Part shown: positions 7,301-16,012 of the stretch, piece by piece | How the letters are laid out: the number at the start of each line of letters is the position of its first letter | How positions within the stretch are numbered: position 1 is the first letter of the stretch | Position numbers and translations under genes: made by a program | Notes under the pieces: model-generated | What the model was told of the DNA's origin: nothing | The model's input: the letters and a program-made list of their open reading frames with translations, nothing else | Database searches by the model: none | Assembly: GCA_040768925.1 (NCBI GenBank) | Contig: JAXGLZ010000002.1 | Span: forward strand, 682,001-746,000 | Length of the DNA: 64,000 bases | From: CALNBC01 sp040768925 | GTDB lineage: Bacteria; Bacillota; Clostridia; Christensenellales; CALWSW01 | Reading direction: 5' to 3'

Positions 7301-9391
7301 ATGAAACCTTACGTCACCGAATATTTTGCGGAGAACGTGTTCACCGACTCCGCCATGCGGGCCTATCTTTCGGCGGAAGCCTACGCCGCCCTTCGCAGGA
7401 CCATCGACGAGGGCGCGCCTTTGACCATCGAGCTGGCGGACCAGGTCGCGGCGGCGATGCGCGAATGGGCCGTCGGCCTGGGCGCGACCCATTACACCCA
7501 CTGGTTCCAGCCCATGACCGGCCAGACCGCCGAAAAGCACGACGCGTTTCTTTCCCCCGGGAAGGAACCGGGCAAGGTCATCCTTGATTTTGACGGCAAA
7601 AAGCTGATCCGGGGCGAGGCGGACGCTTCGAGCTTCCCCTCCGGCGGGCTGCGCGCCACCTTTGAGGCCAGGGGCTACACCACCTGGGACTGCACCAGCC
7701 CGCCCTTTGTGCGGAAGGACGGGGACGTCGCCACCCTTTGCATCCCCACGGCCTTCTGCGCCTATTCCGGGGAAGCGCTGGATGAAAAAACCCCCCTGCT
7801 GCGCTCCATGGAGGCGCTGGACCGCCAGGCGGTCCGGGTACTTTCGCTCCTTGGGGTCAGGGCGAAAAAGGTGCTGCCCTGCGTCGGCGGCGAACAGGAA
7901 TATTTTTTGATCGACAAATCCGCCTATTGCCGCAGGAAGGACCTGATCTATACCGGCCGCACCCTTTTCGGCGCGCCACCGGCCAAGGGGCAGGAGCTTG
8001 AGGACCAGTATTACTCCAGCATGAGCGCCCGGGTGGCGCGGTTCATGGCGGAGCTGAACGAGGAGCTTTGGAAGCTGGGCGTCATCGCGAAGACCCAGCA
8101 TTACGAGGCCGCCCCCGCCCAGTACGAGCTCGCCCCGGTTTACGCCACGGCGAACATCGCCACGGATCACAACCAGATCATCATGGAGATGCTGCGCAAG
8201 GTGGCGGACCGGCACGGCTTCGCCTGCTTGCTGCACGAAAAGCCCTTCGACCACGTGAACGGCTCCGGCAAGCACGACAACTGGTCACTGATGACCGACA
8301 CGGGCAGGAACCTGCTCAAACCCGCGAAAAAACCCGAGGACGCGGATGTTTTCAACACCTTTTTCATGGCGGTGATCGCCGCCGTGAACGAATACGCCCC
8401 GGCGCTGCGCATGAGCTGCGCCTCTTTGGGCAATTCCTTCCGCCTGGGCGGCAACGAAGCGCCGCCTTCGGTGATCTCGGTTTATATCGGGTCGGACTTC
8501 TGCGCCCTGGTCGACCACCTTGCCGAAAAGCAGACCGGCTCTTTGGCGAAAAAGATGGAGATGACCATGGGCGTCTCCACGCTGCCCATGCTGCTGCGGG
8601 ATACTTCCGACCGGAACCGCACCTCTCCCTTTGCCTTCACCGGCAACAAGTTCGAATTCCGCATGGTGGGCTCCTCCCAGTCCCTGGGCTTTCCGAACAC
8701 GGTGCTGAACACCATCGTGGCGGAGCAGCTCATGCGCATCGCGAACAGGATGGAAGCCGGCGAAAGCCTGAAGGACATCCTGGCCGACCTTGCGGCAAAG
8801 AGCCGCCGCGTGCTCTTCAACGGGGACAATTACACGGCGGAATGGCGGGAGGAGGCGAACCGCCGGGGGCTGCCCTGCATCGAAAGCACGGTCGAGGCCA
8901 TCGAGACGATGACCGCGCCGGAACTGGTGGACGTTTTTGCCCGCAGGGGCGTGCTTTCCGAGGCGGAGCTTTCCGCCCGCAGGGAAATCGCCCTGATGAG
9001 CTACGCCAAGCACGGCTCCATCGAATCCGCCACCATGCTCAAAATGGCCCGCCAGAAGATCCTGCCCGCCTGCATCCGCTATTCCGCCGCGCTGGCGGCG
9101 GCCGCGGCGGCGGTTCGATCCGCCGGGTGCGACGATTCGGTTCACACCGAGCTGCTTGCAAACCTTTGCGAGGGGATCCGCAATTTCAAGGACGCCACAG
9201 ACGGACTTGCGGCGGCCCAGGAGGAATTCTGCGGCAAAAAGCGCGGCGCAAACGATTCCGCCCGTTACATCGAGGAAAAAATCAAGCCCGTCATGGCCCT
9301 CGTCCGCAAGCGCGCCGACGAGCTCGAGATCATGGTGGATAAGGAATACTGGCCGCTGCCCAGCTATGGCGAAATGATGTTCTGCAACTGA
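7301..9391 (+). CDS. glnN: Type III glutamine synthetase
   Basis: A 696-residue enzyme, the usual length for GSIII and much longer than GSI or GSII. It makes glutamine from glutamate, ammonia and ATP in the cytoplasm. Recognisable family segments are THYTHWFQPMTG, FPSGGLRATFEARGYT, GGEQEYFLID, EAAPAQYELAPVY with TDHNQIIMEML, NGSGKHDNWSL, GNEAPPSVISVYIG and FAFTGNKFEFRMVGSSQS, which supply metal, ATP and glutamate contacts. A GGAG site precedes the ATG and a promoter lies at 7242. The DUF815 ATPase gene begins 13 bases downstream, so the two probably share a transcript. No classical GlnR site was seen. Confidence 0.97.
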   Translation: MKPYVTEYFAENVFTDSAMRAYLSAEAYAALRRTIDEGAPLTIELADQVAAAMREWAVGLGATHYTHWFQPMTGQTAEKHDAFLSPGKEPGKVILDFDGKKLIRGEADASSFPSGGLRATFEARGYTTWDCTSPPFVRKDGDVATLCIPTAFCAYSGEALDEKTPLLRSMEALDRQAVRVLSLLGVRAKKVLPCVGGEQEYFLIDKSAYCRRKDLIYTGRTLFGAPPAKGQELEDQYYSSMSARVARFMAELNEELWKLGVIAKTQHYEAAPAQYELAPVYATANIATDHNQIIMEMLRKVADRHGFACLLHEKPFDHVNGSGKHDNWSLMTDTGRNLLKPAKKPEDADVFNTFFMAVIAAVNEYAPALRMSCASLGNSFRLGGNEAPPSVISVYIGSDFCALVDHLAEKQTGSLAKKMEMTMGVSTLPMLLRDTSDRNRTSPFAFTGNKFEFRMVGSSQSLGFPNTVLNTIVAEQLMRIANRMEAGESLKDILADLAAKSRRVLFNGDNYTAEWREEANRRGLPCIESTVEAIETMTAPELVDVFARRGVLSEAELSARREIALMSYAKHGSIESATMLKMARQKILPACIRYSAALAAAAAAVRSAGCDDSVHTELLANLCEGIRNFKDATDGLAAAQEEFCGKKRGANDSARYIEEKIKPVMALVRKRADELEIMVDKEYWPLPSYGEMMFCN

Positions 9392-9403
9392 CCGGAGGAT
9401 ACC

Positions 9404-10804
9404 ATGAATGAGACGACGACCACCCCGGCGGAAAACGCCCGGCGGATCACCTTTCTGCTGAACAGGCTGACGGTGCTGCGCACCCTTTTGCGCACGGAGC
9501 CCGCCGCGAAGCTTATGGAACTTTGCGACGCCGTCGCTTTGGGGGACGCCACCTGCGCCGCGGCGCGGTACCATTCCATGACCGCGGCGCTTTTAGACCA
9601 GCCCACAAGAAGGGTCACCGGGGATATTTTCAAGGATTTTCTGTTTTCCGAGATCCTCGAATCCTCCAACCGGTTTTCGCTGATGGCCTCCGCCGGGCAT
9701 TCGGACCCGCCGGTGCTGCTGGCCATGGAAAAAGACCTGCGCATTTTGCAGGAGCTGTTTTCCCTTGCCTGCTCCACCCTGATGGACTGGATCGGCGGCC
9801 TGAACAAGACCGGGGCCGCCCAGCCTTCCCGCATAGCGGAAAGCAGGCGCACGGGGAACGAGGAAAACATCTCCCGCATGGCGTCCTCCGCCTGGGGGGG
9901 CGGGTTCTTCCCAAAGGACAGGATCCGGGCAAGGGTGCCGGAGCCCGCGGCCGCCGCCCAGCTGCCGGACAAGCTGGAGACGCCCGGCTGGGTGCGCTGG
10001 GAATACAGCGATCCCGGCGAACGGATCACCTATGTGGCGGACGACGGGCTGGCCGTGATTTACCGCCGCTTTTTGGCGGAGGAGGACTGGGGCCGCCTGG
10101 TGAACCCCCTTTACGATTTCCACAGGCAGCACGGCTGCGGGGATTTTTTGCGCTACCGCGTTTTTGCGGATACGGACGAAGGGCTGATCGGCATGGAACT
10201 GCGCGACGCCCCGGTCTGGGACGAGATCACCGTCAGCAACGGTCAGAAGGAACGGCTGTACGCCAACACCCTTCGCTTTTTGCACACCGGCAAGGGCGAG
10301 CACGCCCTGCTTTACGGCCCCGGCGGCATGGGAAAATCCAGCCTGGTGCTGGCCCTTGCCAAGGAACTGCCGGAGATCAGGCTGATGTTCATGGCCCGGC
10401 GGGATTTCGCCTCCTGCATGTATACTTTGCGCATGCTTCAGGAGCAGCCCTTCCGCTTCATCGCCTTTTTTGACGATCTTTCCCTTTCCGAACGGGAATA
10501 CAGAAGGCTCAAATCCGCGGTCAAGGCCCAGCTTCATTCGGGGAACGCCCTGATTTACGCCACTTCCGGCAGCACGCCCCCCGATTCCTCGGTCTTTGGG
10601 CTGGAAATCGGATTCGATATGCTCAGCCCCGAGGATTTCGAGCGCCATGTGCGGGAGGAAGTCCGCAGAAGCGGCGCCATCGCCGATTATTCCGCCGTTT
10701 CGGAAGCGTGCGGCCGCTGGAAAGAGCAGCGCGGGGAGCTTACCCTGCGGTGCGGCTCCAGGCTGGCGGAGGCCATCGTCCGGGGGCAGAACGCCGGCCG
10801 CTGA
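9404..10804 (+). CDS. DUF815 AAA+ ATPase
   Basis: A 466-residue protein. Residues 1-180 are helical and variable. From about residue 200 it matches the DUF815 family, with Walker A GPGGMGKSS near residue 307 and a Walker B-like strand FIAFFDDLSLSE. DUF815 proteins are predicted P-loop ATPases of unknown role; no substrate or partner is established. The ATG follows GGAGGA, 13 bases after glnN, so it is probably cotranscribed with it. A link to glutamine metabolism is only suggested by position. Confidence 0.85.
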   Translation: MNETTTTPAENARRITFLLNRLTVLRTLLRTEPAAKLMELCDAVALGDATCAAARYHSMTAALLDQPTRRVTGDIFKDFLFSEILESSNRFSLMASAGHSDPPVLLAMEKDLRILQELFSLACSTLMDWIGGLNKTGAAQPSRIAESRRTGNEENISRMASSAWGGGFFPKDRIRARVPEPAAAAQLPDKLETPGWVRWEYSDPGERITYVADDGLAVIYRRFLAEEDWGRLVNPLYDFHRQHGCGDFLRYRVFADTDEGLIGMELRDAPVWDEITVSNGQKERLYANTLRFLHTGKGEHALLYGPGGMGKSSLVLALAKELPEIRLMFMARRDFASCMYTLRMLQEQPFRFIAFFDDLSLSEREYRRLKSAVKAQLHSGNALIYATSGSTPPDSSVFGLEIGFDMLSPEDFERHVREEVRRSGAIADYSAVSEACGRWKEQRGELTLRCGSRLAEAIVRGQNAGR

Positions 10805-10817
10805 TTCCGCGCCGCCC

Positions 10818-10846
10818 TTGCTTCAAGCTTGGATGTGTGTTATGAT
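10818..10846 (+). promoter_or_regulatory. Promoter for yebC
   Basis: TTGCTT, 17 bases, then TATGAT. The ATG of the YebC gene follows 58 bases downstream with an AGGAGGG site. Confidence 0.65.
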
Positions 10847-10904
10847 TTCGTGGGTTTTTTCGTTTCTTAACGTTCATTTATACGGGTTCTAGGAGGGTAC
10901 TGCA

Positions 10905-11654
10905 ATGTCCGGCCATTCCAAGTGGGCAAACATCAAAAACAAAAAGGCGAAGACCGACGCCGTGAAGGGCAAGATCTTTACCAAAATAGGCCGCGAGCTG
11001 GTCATGGCCGTCAAGCAGGGGGGCGGGCCCGATCCGGCCGCCAACTCGAAGCTGAAGGACGTCATCGCCAAGGCCAAGGCCGCCAACATGCCGAACGACA
11101 ACATCAACCGCTCGATCAAGCGGGCGGCGGGCGACGCCAACGCGGACAATTACGAGAGCATCACCTACGAGGGCTACGGCCCCTGCGGCGTGGCGGTTAT
11201 CGTCGAAGCGCTGACGGACAACCGCAACCGCACCGCGTCGGACGTGCGCCACCTGTTCGACAAGTATGGCAACGGCCTGGGAAACACCGGCTGCGTCGGC
11301 TGGATGTTTGACAGGAAGGGCGTCATCGCCATCGAGCGCACCGCTTCTTTGGACGAGGACGAGGTCATGATGACCGCGCTGGACGCCGGAGCCGAGGATT
11401 TTGCCGCCGAGGACGACGCCTTTGAGATCATCACCGCGCCGGAGGATTTTTCCGCCGTGCGCGAAGCGCTAGAAGCCGCGGGCTATGAATTCCTCTCCGC
11501 CGAGCTCGATATGGTGCCCCAAACCACCGTTTCCATCGCCGATCCGGAAGACGCCGCCAAGGTTTTGCGCCTGATCGACAATTTAGAGGACAACGACGAC
11601 GTTCAGAACGTCTATCACAACGCCGACCTTCCCGAGGAGGAAGAGGAGGACTGA
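10905..11654 (+). CDS. yebC: YebC/PmpR-family protein
   Basis: A 249-residue protein that begins with the family hallmark SGHSKWANIKNKKAKTDA and contains GPCGVAVIVEALTDNRNRTA. Length is normal. Members were first described as transcriptional regulators; some are now known to relieve ribosome stalling (YebC2 in Bacillus). The acidic C-terminus (LPEEEEED) is typical. It has its own promoter at 10818 and a strong terminator at 11730, so it looks monocistronic. I cannot distinguish the regulator role from the ribosome role here. Confidence 0.95.
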   Translation: MSGHSKWANIKNKKAKTDAVKGKIFTKIGRELVMAVKQGGGPDPAANSKLKDVIAKAKAANMPNDNINRSIKRAAGDANADNYESITYEGYGPCGVAVIVEALTDNRNRTASDVRHLFDKYGNGLGNTGCVGWMFDRKGVIAIERTASLDEDEVMMTALDAGAEDFAAEDDAFEIITAPEDFSAVREALEAAGYEFLSAELDMVPQTTVSIADPEDAAKVLRLIDNLEDNDDVQNVYHNADLPEEEEED

Positions 11655-11729
11655 CCGGGCGGCAGGGCGCTGCCCGTCAGCCTTTTGTCGGTTTTTTGGC
11701 AGGATTCCGGCAATAGCAACAGATGGATC

Positions 11730-11756
11730 AACCCCCGCGGAAGCTTCGCGGGGGTT
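11730..11756 (+). terminator. Terminator after yebC
   Basis: AACCCCCGCG, a GAAGCTT loop and CGCGGGGGTTT form a strong GC-rich hairpin with a short T-run, 75 bases past the stop. Confidence 0.75.
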
Positions 11757-11897
11757 TGCGTTTGCCGCGGGCAAAAACCGCGGCGGAATCCCTTCCTGCC
11801 GTGCGGGCCGCTGTGGAATCCCGGCGGGTTTCGTGATAAAATAACGGCGTCTGTTCCCTTTTGATCGCAAAGCATTGATAAAATCAGAGGTGCCGCC

Positions 11898-12584
11898 ATG
11901 TATCAGCCCGCCGTTCACTGGAATCCGAAGCAAAACAGGCTCAAGGAGATCCTGCGGAAGCCGGATTTCTTTGGCGAGGCCATCGGTTTGTGCCTTGAGC
12001 TGCACGCCTTTGTCCATCAGTCCGGCGTGTCAAACAGCACGGAAAGAACCCTGGGCGACGCGGTCTGCGAAAACCTGCGGGAGATCGACTATTGCCATAT
12101 GCCCACAAAAAAGGATGTGACCATCGCGTGGAACCTTTGGCATATCGCCCGGATCGAGGACATTACCATGAACCTTTTGGTGGGCGGCGGAGAACAGGTG
12201 CAAAACGGCGCCTGGCTGGACAAGCTGGGAACCGCGACCACCGACACGGGCAACGCCATGACGGACGATGAGATCCTCCGGCTCAGCCGCGAATTGAACA
12301 AGGCCCGGCTGCTGGAATACCGCCGCGCCGTCGGGATCAGAAGCAGGGAGATCCTCTGCGCTTTGCAGCCTTCGGACATGAAGCGCAAATTTCCCAAAGA
12401 CCGGGTGGAGCGGATCATGTCCCAGGGCTGTTTGACCGGGCATCCCGAATCGGTCTGGCTCAAAGATTTCTGGGGCAAAAAAGACGTTGCCGGGATCCTT
12501 TTGATGCCTCTGACCCGCCATCAGGCCGGGCATTTGAACGATTGCCTGAAGCTGAAGAAGAAATGCGCGAAAATCAGGGATTGA
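11898..12584 (+). CDS. DinB-superfamily protein
   Basis: A 228-residue protein. The motif WNLWHIARIEDITMN and the distant TRHQAGHLNDCL place His residues as in the DinB/YfiT four-helix-bundle metal-binding superfamily. Members include bacillithiol-, mycothiol- and glutathione-dependent transferases and damage-induced proteins; many are uncharacterised. The start is preceded by a weak GAGGTG. It is monocistronic between the yebC terminator and the mntP promoter. Enzyme activity is unassigned. Confidence 0.7.
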   Translation: MYQPAVHWNPKQNRLKEILRKPDFFGEAIGLCLELHAFVHQSGVSNSTERTLGDAVCENLREIDYCHMPTKKDVTIAWNLWHIARIEDITMNLLVGGGEQVQNGAWLDKLGTATTDTGNAMTDDEILRLSRELNKARLLEYRRAVGIRSREILCALQPSDMKRKFPKDRVERIMSQGCLTGHPESVWLKDFWGKKDVAGILLMPLTRHQAGHLNDCLKLKKKCAKIRD

Positions 12585-12685
12585 CGCCGTTTTATGCCGC
12601 GGCCGGCGCGTTTCTTTCAGGGTTTTTTCGCTCTGCCCCCGCACCCCGATCCGGCCCGCGCATCCCTTCGCCCTCGCCCCGGGGC

Positions 12686-12715
12686 TTGACAACACCGCGC
12701 CGATCGTGTTATTCT
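12686..12715 (+). promoter_or_regulatory. Promoter of the mntP riboswitch transcript
   Basis: A consensus TTGACA, 18 bases and TATTCT, ending about 9 bases before the riboswitch aptamer. Confidence 0.7.
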
Positions 12716-12723
12716 TAATAGGT

Positions 12724-12864
12724 TAAAGGGGAGTAGTCATCGGCCTTTTCGGCCTTCGCGCGGTTCAACATGCTCCGGCGCCCGCCGGTGGACGCGCGCC
12801 TTTCAATCATTCTGACTGGGACGAGACTTTTGACGCATTTTTTTGCGTCTTTGGTCTTTTTTTT
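12724..12864 (+). promoter_or_regulatory. yybP-ykoY manganese riboswitch
   Basis: The leader begins AAAGGGGAGTAG and later contains CTGACTGGGACGAGACTTTT, both hallmarks of the yybP-ykoY class that binds Mn2+. A GGCC-TTTT-GGCC stem lies between them. The aptamer is followed by a GACGCA / TGCGTC hairpin and a long T-run at 12832-12864, which can act as an intrinsic terminator. Mn2+ binding is expected to prevent termination and switch on the downstream manganese exporter. The same class controls mntP in other bacteria. Confidence 0.88.
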
Positions 12865-12897
12865 ATGCGCCATCAACCCTTCAACCGGAGGACAGCC

Positions 12898-13446
12898 ATG
12901 TCAATATGGGAAATCATTGCCGTGGGGCTCGGCCTTTCGATGGACGCGGCGGCAGTCGCCCTGTGCAATTCCCTGGCTCATCGGGAAACCCCGGCTGCCA
13001 GGCGCCTGGCCCTGCCCGTTTCCTTCGGCCTTTTTCAGGGTGTGATGCCCGTGCTGGGTTATTTTCTCGGCAGCCTTTTTTCCGGCTTTGTTTCCCGCTA
13101 TGCCGGCGCCATAACCCTTGTGATCCTCGCTTTTATCGGCGCAAACATGATCCGATGCGCCCGCGAGGATCAATGCGGCGGGCGCCCGGCAGAGCTGACC
13201 CTTGGCAGCCTGCTTCTCCAATCCGTCGCCACCAGCGTCGACGCCTTTGCCGTCGGCGTCAGCTTTTTCGCGATGGGCGTAAACGTCGGCCTTGCCGCGC
13301 CGATCATCGCGCTCACCACCTTTTGCTGCTCGCTGTTTGCCCTGCTGCTGGGGAAAAGGCTGGGGGAACGCTTTGGAAAGAACGCGGAAATCGCCGGCGG
13401 CGTCGTGCTGATCCTGATCGGCGTCAAGTCGGCGCTCGGCCTATAG
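12898..13446 (+). CDS. mntP: Manganese efflux pump MntP
   Basis: A 182-residue protein of about six membrane helices. The paired repeats GLGLSMDAAAVAL and SVATSVDAFAVGVSF are the MntP signature; their Asp residues are implicated in Mn2+ transport. It exports Mn2+ from the cytoplasm. The ATG at 12898 follows CCGGAGGA; the in-frame ATG at 12865 lies inside the terminator tail and was rejected. A manganese riboswitch directly upstream supports the assignment strongly. Confidence 0.95.
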   Translation: MSIWEIIAVGLGLSMDAAAVALCNSLAHRETPAARRLALPVSFGLFQGVMPVLGYFLGSLFSGFVSRYAGAITLVILAFIGANMIRCAREDQCGGRPAELTLGSLLLQSVATSVDAFAVGVSFFAMGVNVGLAAPIIALTTFCCSLFALLLGKRLGERFGKNAEIAGGVVLILIGVKSALGL

Positions 13447-13492
13447 TTCCCGCGTTTTTGGGGAAGCCTAGAGCCTGAAAGGGGCTTTGCGC

Positions 13493-13870
13493 ATGAACAC
13501 AGGGAACAAAATCAAAAAAACCCTTTCCTCTCCCCGGGGAAAGGTTTTTTTCGGCGTTTCGGCAGGGCTGATCAACGGCCTTTTCGCTTCCGGCGGCGGC
13601 ATGATCGCCGTGCCCGCCCTCAAGGCCCAGGGCCTTGACCAGCAAAAAGCCCAGGCGACGGCCCTGGGGTTCATTTTGCCGCTCTCCGTCCTTTCCGCGG
13701 CCGGCTATGTCCTTGGGACCGGGTTCCCCGAAGGCTGGTTTCCCGCGGCAGCCGGCGCGACGGCCGGCGGCGCGGTCGGCGCGTGGCTTTTGGGGAAGAT
13801 CAAAAACGTCTGGCTGAACCGGGCCTTTTGCGCGCTGATGTTTTACGCGGGCGTCAGGATGCTGTTTTGA
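13493..13870 (+). CDS. TSUP (TauE/SafE) permease, N-terminal half
   Basis: A 125-residue membrane protein with the TSUP repeat motif GLINGLFASGGGMIAVPAL. Full-length TauE/SafE permeases have two such halves in about 250 residues; this gene encodes one and the next gene encodes the other. The family moves sulfite, sulfonates or other organic anions. GAAAGGGG precedes the ATG at 13493 by 8 bases; an in-frame TTG at 13487 is less likely. It follows mntP by 46 bases. Confidence 0.8.
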   Translation: MNTGNKIKKTLSSPRGKVFFGVSAGLINGLFASGGGMIAVPALKAQGLDQQKAQATALGFILPLSVLSAAGYVLGTGFPEGWFPAAAGATAGGAVGAWLLGKIKNVWLNRAFCALMFYAGVRMLF

Positions 13871-14232
13871 ATGTTCTTTTGATCGGCTTTTTTTCCGGCA
13901 TCTTCTCCGGCGCGGGCATGGGCGGCGGAACTGTGCTGATCCCGATGCTGACCCTGCTGCTCAACACGCCCCAAAAAGACGCGCAAACGATCAACTTCCT
14001 GGCCTTTTTGCCCGCCGCGTCCGTGGCGCTGCTGCTGCATTGGCGGGCGGGGCGCGCCGTCTGGCCCCTGGTGCTGCCCGTTCTGCCCTGGGGGTTTTTG
14101 GGGGCGGCCGGGGGGCTTGTTCTGGCGCTTATTGCCCCGCAGGAGCTGCTCCGCAGGCTTTTTGGCGCTTTTTTGATCGTCCTTTCGGTGATGCAATGGA
14201 TAAGCGGAAACAAAAAGGGCAAAAACGCATAA
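13867..14232 (+). CDS. TSUP (TauE/SafE) permease, C-terminal half
   Basis: A 121-residue membrane protein starting with the second TSUP repeat, GFFSGIFSGAGMGGGTVLIPML. I chose TTG at 13867, which overlaps the previous stop codon (TTGA), so translation is probably coupled. The in-frame ATG at 13783 lies inside the preceding gene and would add 28 unrelated residues. The two halves presumably assemble as a heterodimer. Both reading frames look intact, so this appears to be a true split gene and not a recent frameshift, though an indel cannot be excluded. Confidence 0.75.
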   Translation: MNVLLIGFFSGIFSGAGMGGGTVLIPMLTLLLNTPQKDAQTINFLAFLPAASVALLLHWRAGRAVWPLVLPVLPWGFLGAAGGLVLALIAPQELLRRLFGAFLIVLSVMQWISGNKKGKNA

Positions 14233-14246
14233 GGTAAAGGGAGCTG
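14227..14246 (+). repeat. Short dispersed motif GCATAAGGTAAAGGGAGCT, copy 1
   Basis: The same 16-20 base word recurs at 54325-54344 on this strand (one or two mismatches) and at 52992-53007 on the other strand. All three are at gene borders. The role is unknown. Confidence 0.4.
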
Positions 14247-14344
14247 AACACCTGCGGTTAACAAGGGCCGAAAAGCACGCCGTCGCGTGCCGCCGGCGCT
14301 TGCCGCAGCGCTTAACCTGTTGCATAAGGGGGGGAGCGCAGGCA

Positions 14345-14587
14345 ATGAAAATGACCTTTGACGAACTCTGTTCCAAGGAAGTCGTCAATGTGTGCGACGG
14401 GCGAAAACTCGGGCATATTGAGGATCTTTGCGTCGAGCTGTGCGACGGGCGGATCCTGAGCATCATCGTTCCCGGCCGAAGCAAGTTTTTCGGGCTGATC
14501 CGGTCCGAGCAGGAATGCGTCATACCGTACTGCAAGATCGTTAAATTCGGCGCGGACGTGATACTCGTCGATATCGGCCCATCGTGA
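14345..14587 (+). CDS. YlmC/YmxH-family PRC-barrel sporulation-associated protein
   Basis: An 80-residue PRC-barrel protein (KEVVNVCDGRKLGHIEDLCV, then GLIRSEQECVIPY). YlmC/YmxH proteins are conserved in spore-forming Firmicutes, and their exact role is not settled. The start at 14345 sits after AGGGGGGGAG; a longer in-frame start at 14300 lacks a site. It lies just upstream of nrdR and pgeF, a neighbourhood often seen in Clostridia. Confidence 0.82.
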   Translation: MKMTFDELCSKEVVNVCDGRKLGHIEDLCVELCDGRILSIIVPGRSKFFGLIRSEQECVIPYCKIVKFGADVILVDIGPS

Positions 14588-14611
14588 TTCTTCCGTCTTA
14601 TTGTGCATCGA

Positions 14612-14641
14612 TTGCCAAAAGCACACCATACGTGGTATAAT
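14612..14641 (+). promoter_or_regulatory. Promoter for nrdR-pgeF
   Basis: TTGCCA, an 18-base spacer and a perfect TATAAT, 62 bases before the nrdR start. Confidence 0.75.
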
Positions 14642-14702
14642 CAGTCAATCCGGCAGATATGCCACGGGGGACAAGCAGTCCAGAGTTTTTGGGGGATTCG
14701 CC

Positions 14703-15167
14703 ATGAAATGTCTTTATTGCGGCTGCACCGAAAGCAGGGTGATCGATTCGCGTCCCACGGACGAGGGAACCGCCATCCGCAGAAGGCGGGAATGCCTGAA
14801 CTGCAACCGGCGGTTCACCACTTATGAAAAGATCGAAGAAATCCCCATTATGGTGGTCAAGAAGGACGGCCGAAGGGAACCCTTCGACAGCGGCAAGGTC
14901 CTGACCGGCATCCGCAAGGCCTGCGAAAAGCGCCCCATCCCTTCGAGCGAGGTTGAGCGCGTGGCGGACGAGGTGGCCCGCCAGGTCTTCAATTCCCTGG
15001 ATCAGGAGATCACCTCGGAAAAAATCGGCGGGATCATCATGGGGCAGCTCAAAGGGCTTGACGACGTCGCCTATGTCCGCTTTGCCTCGGTTTACCGCCA
15101 GTTCAAGGACATTGACGCCTTTATGGAAGAAATGCGCCTGCTGCTTGAGGAAAAGGAAACCAAATGA
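14703..15167 (+). CDS. nrdR: Transcriptional repressor NrdR
   Basis: A 154-residue protein. The zinc ribbon is MKCLYCGCTESRVIDSR with the second pair CLNCNRRFTTYE; an ATP-cone domain follows (PIMVVKKDGRREPFD). NrdR senses dATP/ATP and represses ribonucleotide reductase genes through NrdR boxes. The ATG at 14703 has a GGGGGA site; upstream in-frame codons precede the zinc ribbon and were dropped. Its stop overlaps the pgeF start by four bases (ATGA). Confidence 0.97.
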   Translation: MKCLYCGCTESRVIDSRPTDEGTAIRRRRECLNCNRRFTTYEKIEEIPIMVVKKDGRREPFDSGKVLTGIRKACEKRPIPSSEVERVADEVARQVFNSLDQEITSEKIGGIIMGQLKGLDDVAYVRFASVYRQFKDIDAFMEEMRLLLEEKETK

Positions 15168-16012
15168 CCGATTTTGAACGGGAATACGAACGCGTGCTCT
15201 TTGGCCATACCCTCGCCAAACACGGGGGTATTTCCTTTTGCCGCCTGCCCCTTTTGGAAAACGCGGGCTGCGGCCACGGCTTTACGCTGCGCTATGGCGG
15301 CGTCAGCCCCGCGCCGATGGACAGCCTGAATCTCGGCCACAACAGGCCGGACGACCCGAAGAATGTTGAAGAAAATTACCGCCGCTTTGCCCGCTGCGCC
15401 GGGTTTTCCCTTTCTTCCGCCGCCATCGTCAGCTATTGCCACGGGGACGGGATCGAGGTCGCGACCCAAAACGAACGGGGCTGGGGCTTTCCCGGCGCGC
15501 CGCGCTTCCCGGCGTGCGACGGCTTTGTCACCGCCGATCCGGAAGTCACCCTGATCACCCTGCACGCGGACTGCATGCCGGTCTTTCTGTTTGACCCCGT
15601 GCAAAAAGCGGGCGCTCTGGTGCACGCGGGCTGGAAAGGGGCGAGCCTTCGGATCGGCAAAAAGGCGGCTTTGCGCATGGCCGCCGAATTCGGCTGCAAA
15701 AGCGGGGATATTCTGGCCGGGATCGGCCCTTCGATCTGTCCATCCTGCTTCGAGGTGGACGAAGACGTTTTTTCGGTTTTTGAAAAGGCTTTCCCCGACG
15801 TCAACTGTTCCGTTTTTGACGAAATACGGCGGAAATACCGGATCGACCTTTGGAAGGTCATGGCGGCCCAGCTCGTCGAAGCGGGGATCGCGCCGGAGCA
15901 CATTCAGATTTGCGGCCAGTGCACCTGCTGCCAAAACGAGTATTTTTCCTATCGCAGGGACAAAAAGCTCTTTGGCGGAACGGGCGCGATGGCGGCCTAC
16001 CTGAGAGTATGA
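15164..16012 (+). CDS. pgeF: Laccase-domain protein PgeF (peptidoglycan editing factor)
   Basis: A 282-residue YfiH/COG1496 protein. The conserved metal and active-site ligands appear as TLHADCMPV, GALVHAGWKG and the C-terminal CTCCQNEYFSYRRD. E. coli PgeF removes L-Ser-containing muropeptide precursors; other members are called multicopper polyphenol oxidases or purine nucleoside phosphorylases. It is coupled to nrdR by the ATGA overlap. The precise activity here is inferred from the family. Confidence 0.92.
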   Translation: MTDFEREYERVLFGHTLAKHGGISFCRLPLLENAGCGHGFTLRYGGVSPAPMDSLNLGHNRPDDPKNVEENYRRFARCAGFSLSSAAIVSYCHGDGIEVATQNERGWGFPGAPRFPACDGFVTADPEVTLITLHADCMPVFLFDPVQKAGALVHAGWKGASLRIGKKAALRMAAEFGCKSGDILAGIGPSICPSCFEVDEDVFSVFEKAFPDVNCSVFDEIRRKYRIDLWKVMAAQLVEAGIAPEHIQICGQCTCCQNEYFSYRRDKKLFGGTGAMAAYLRV

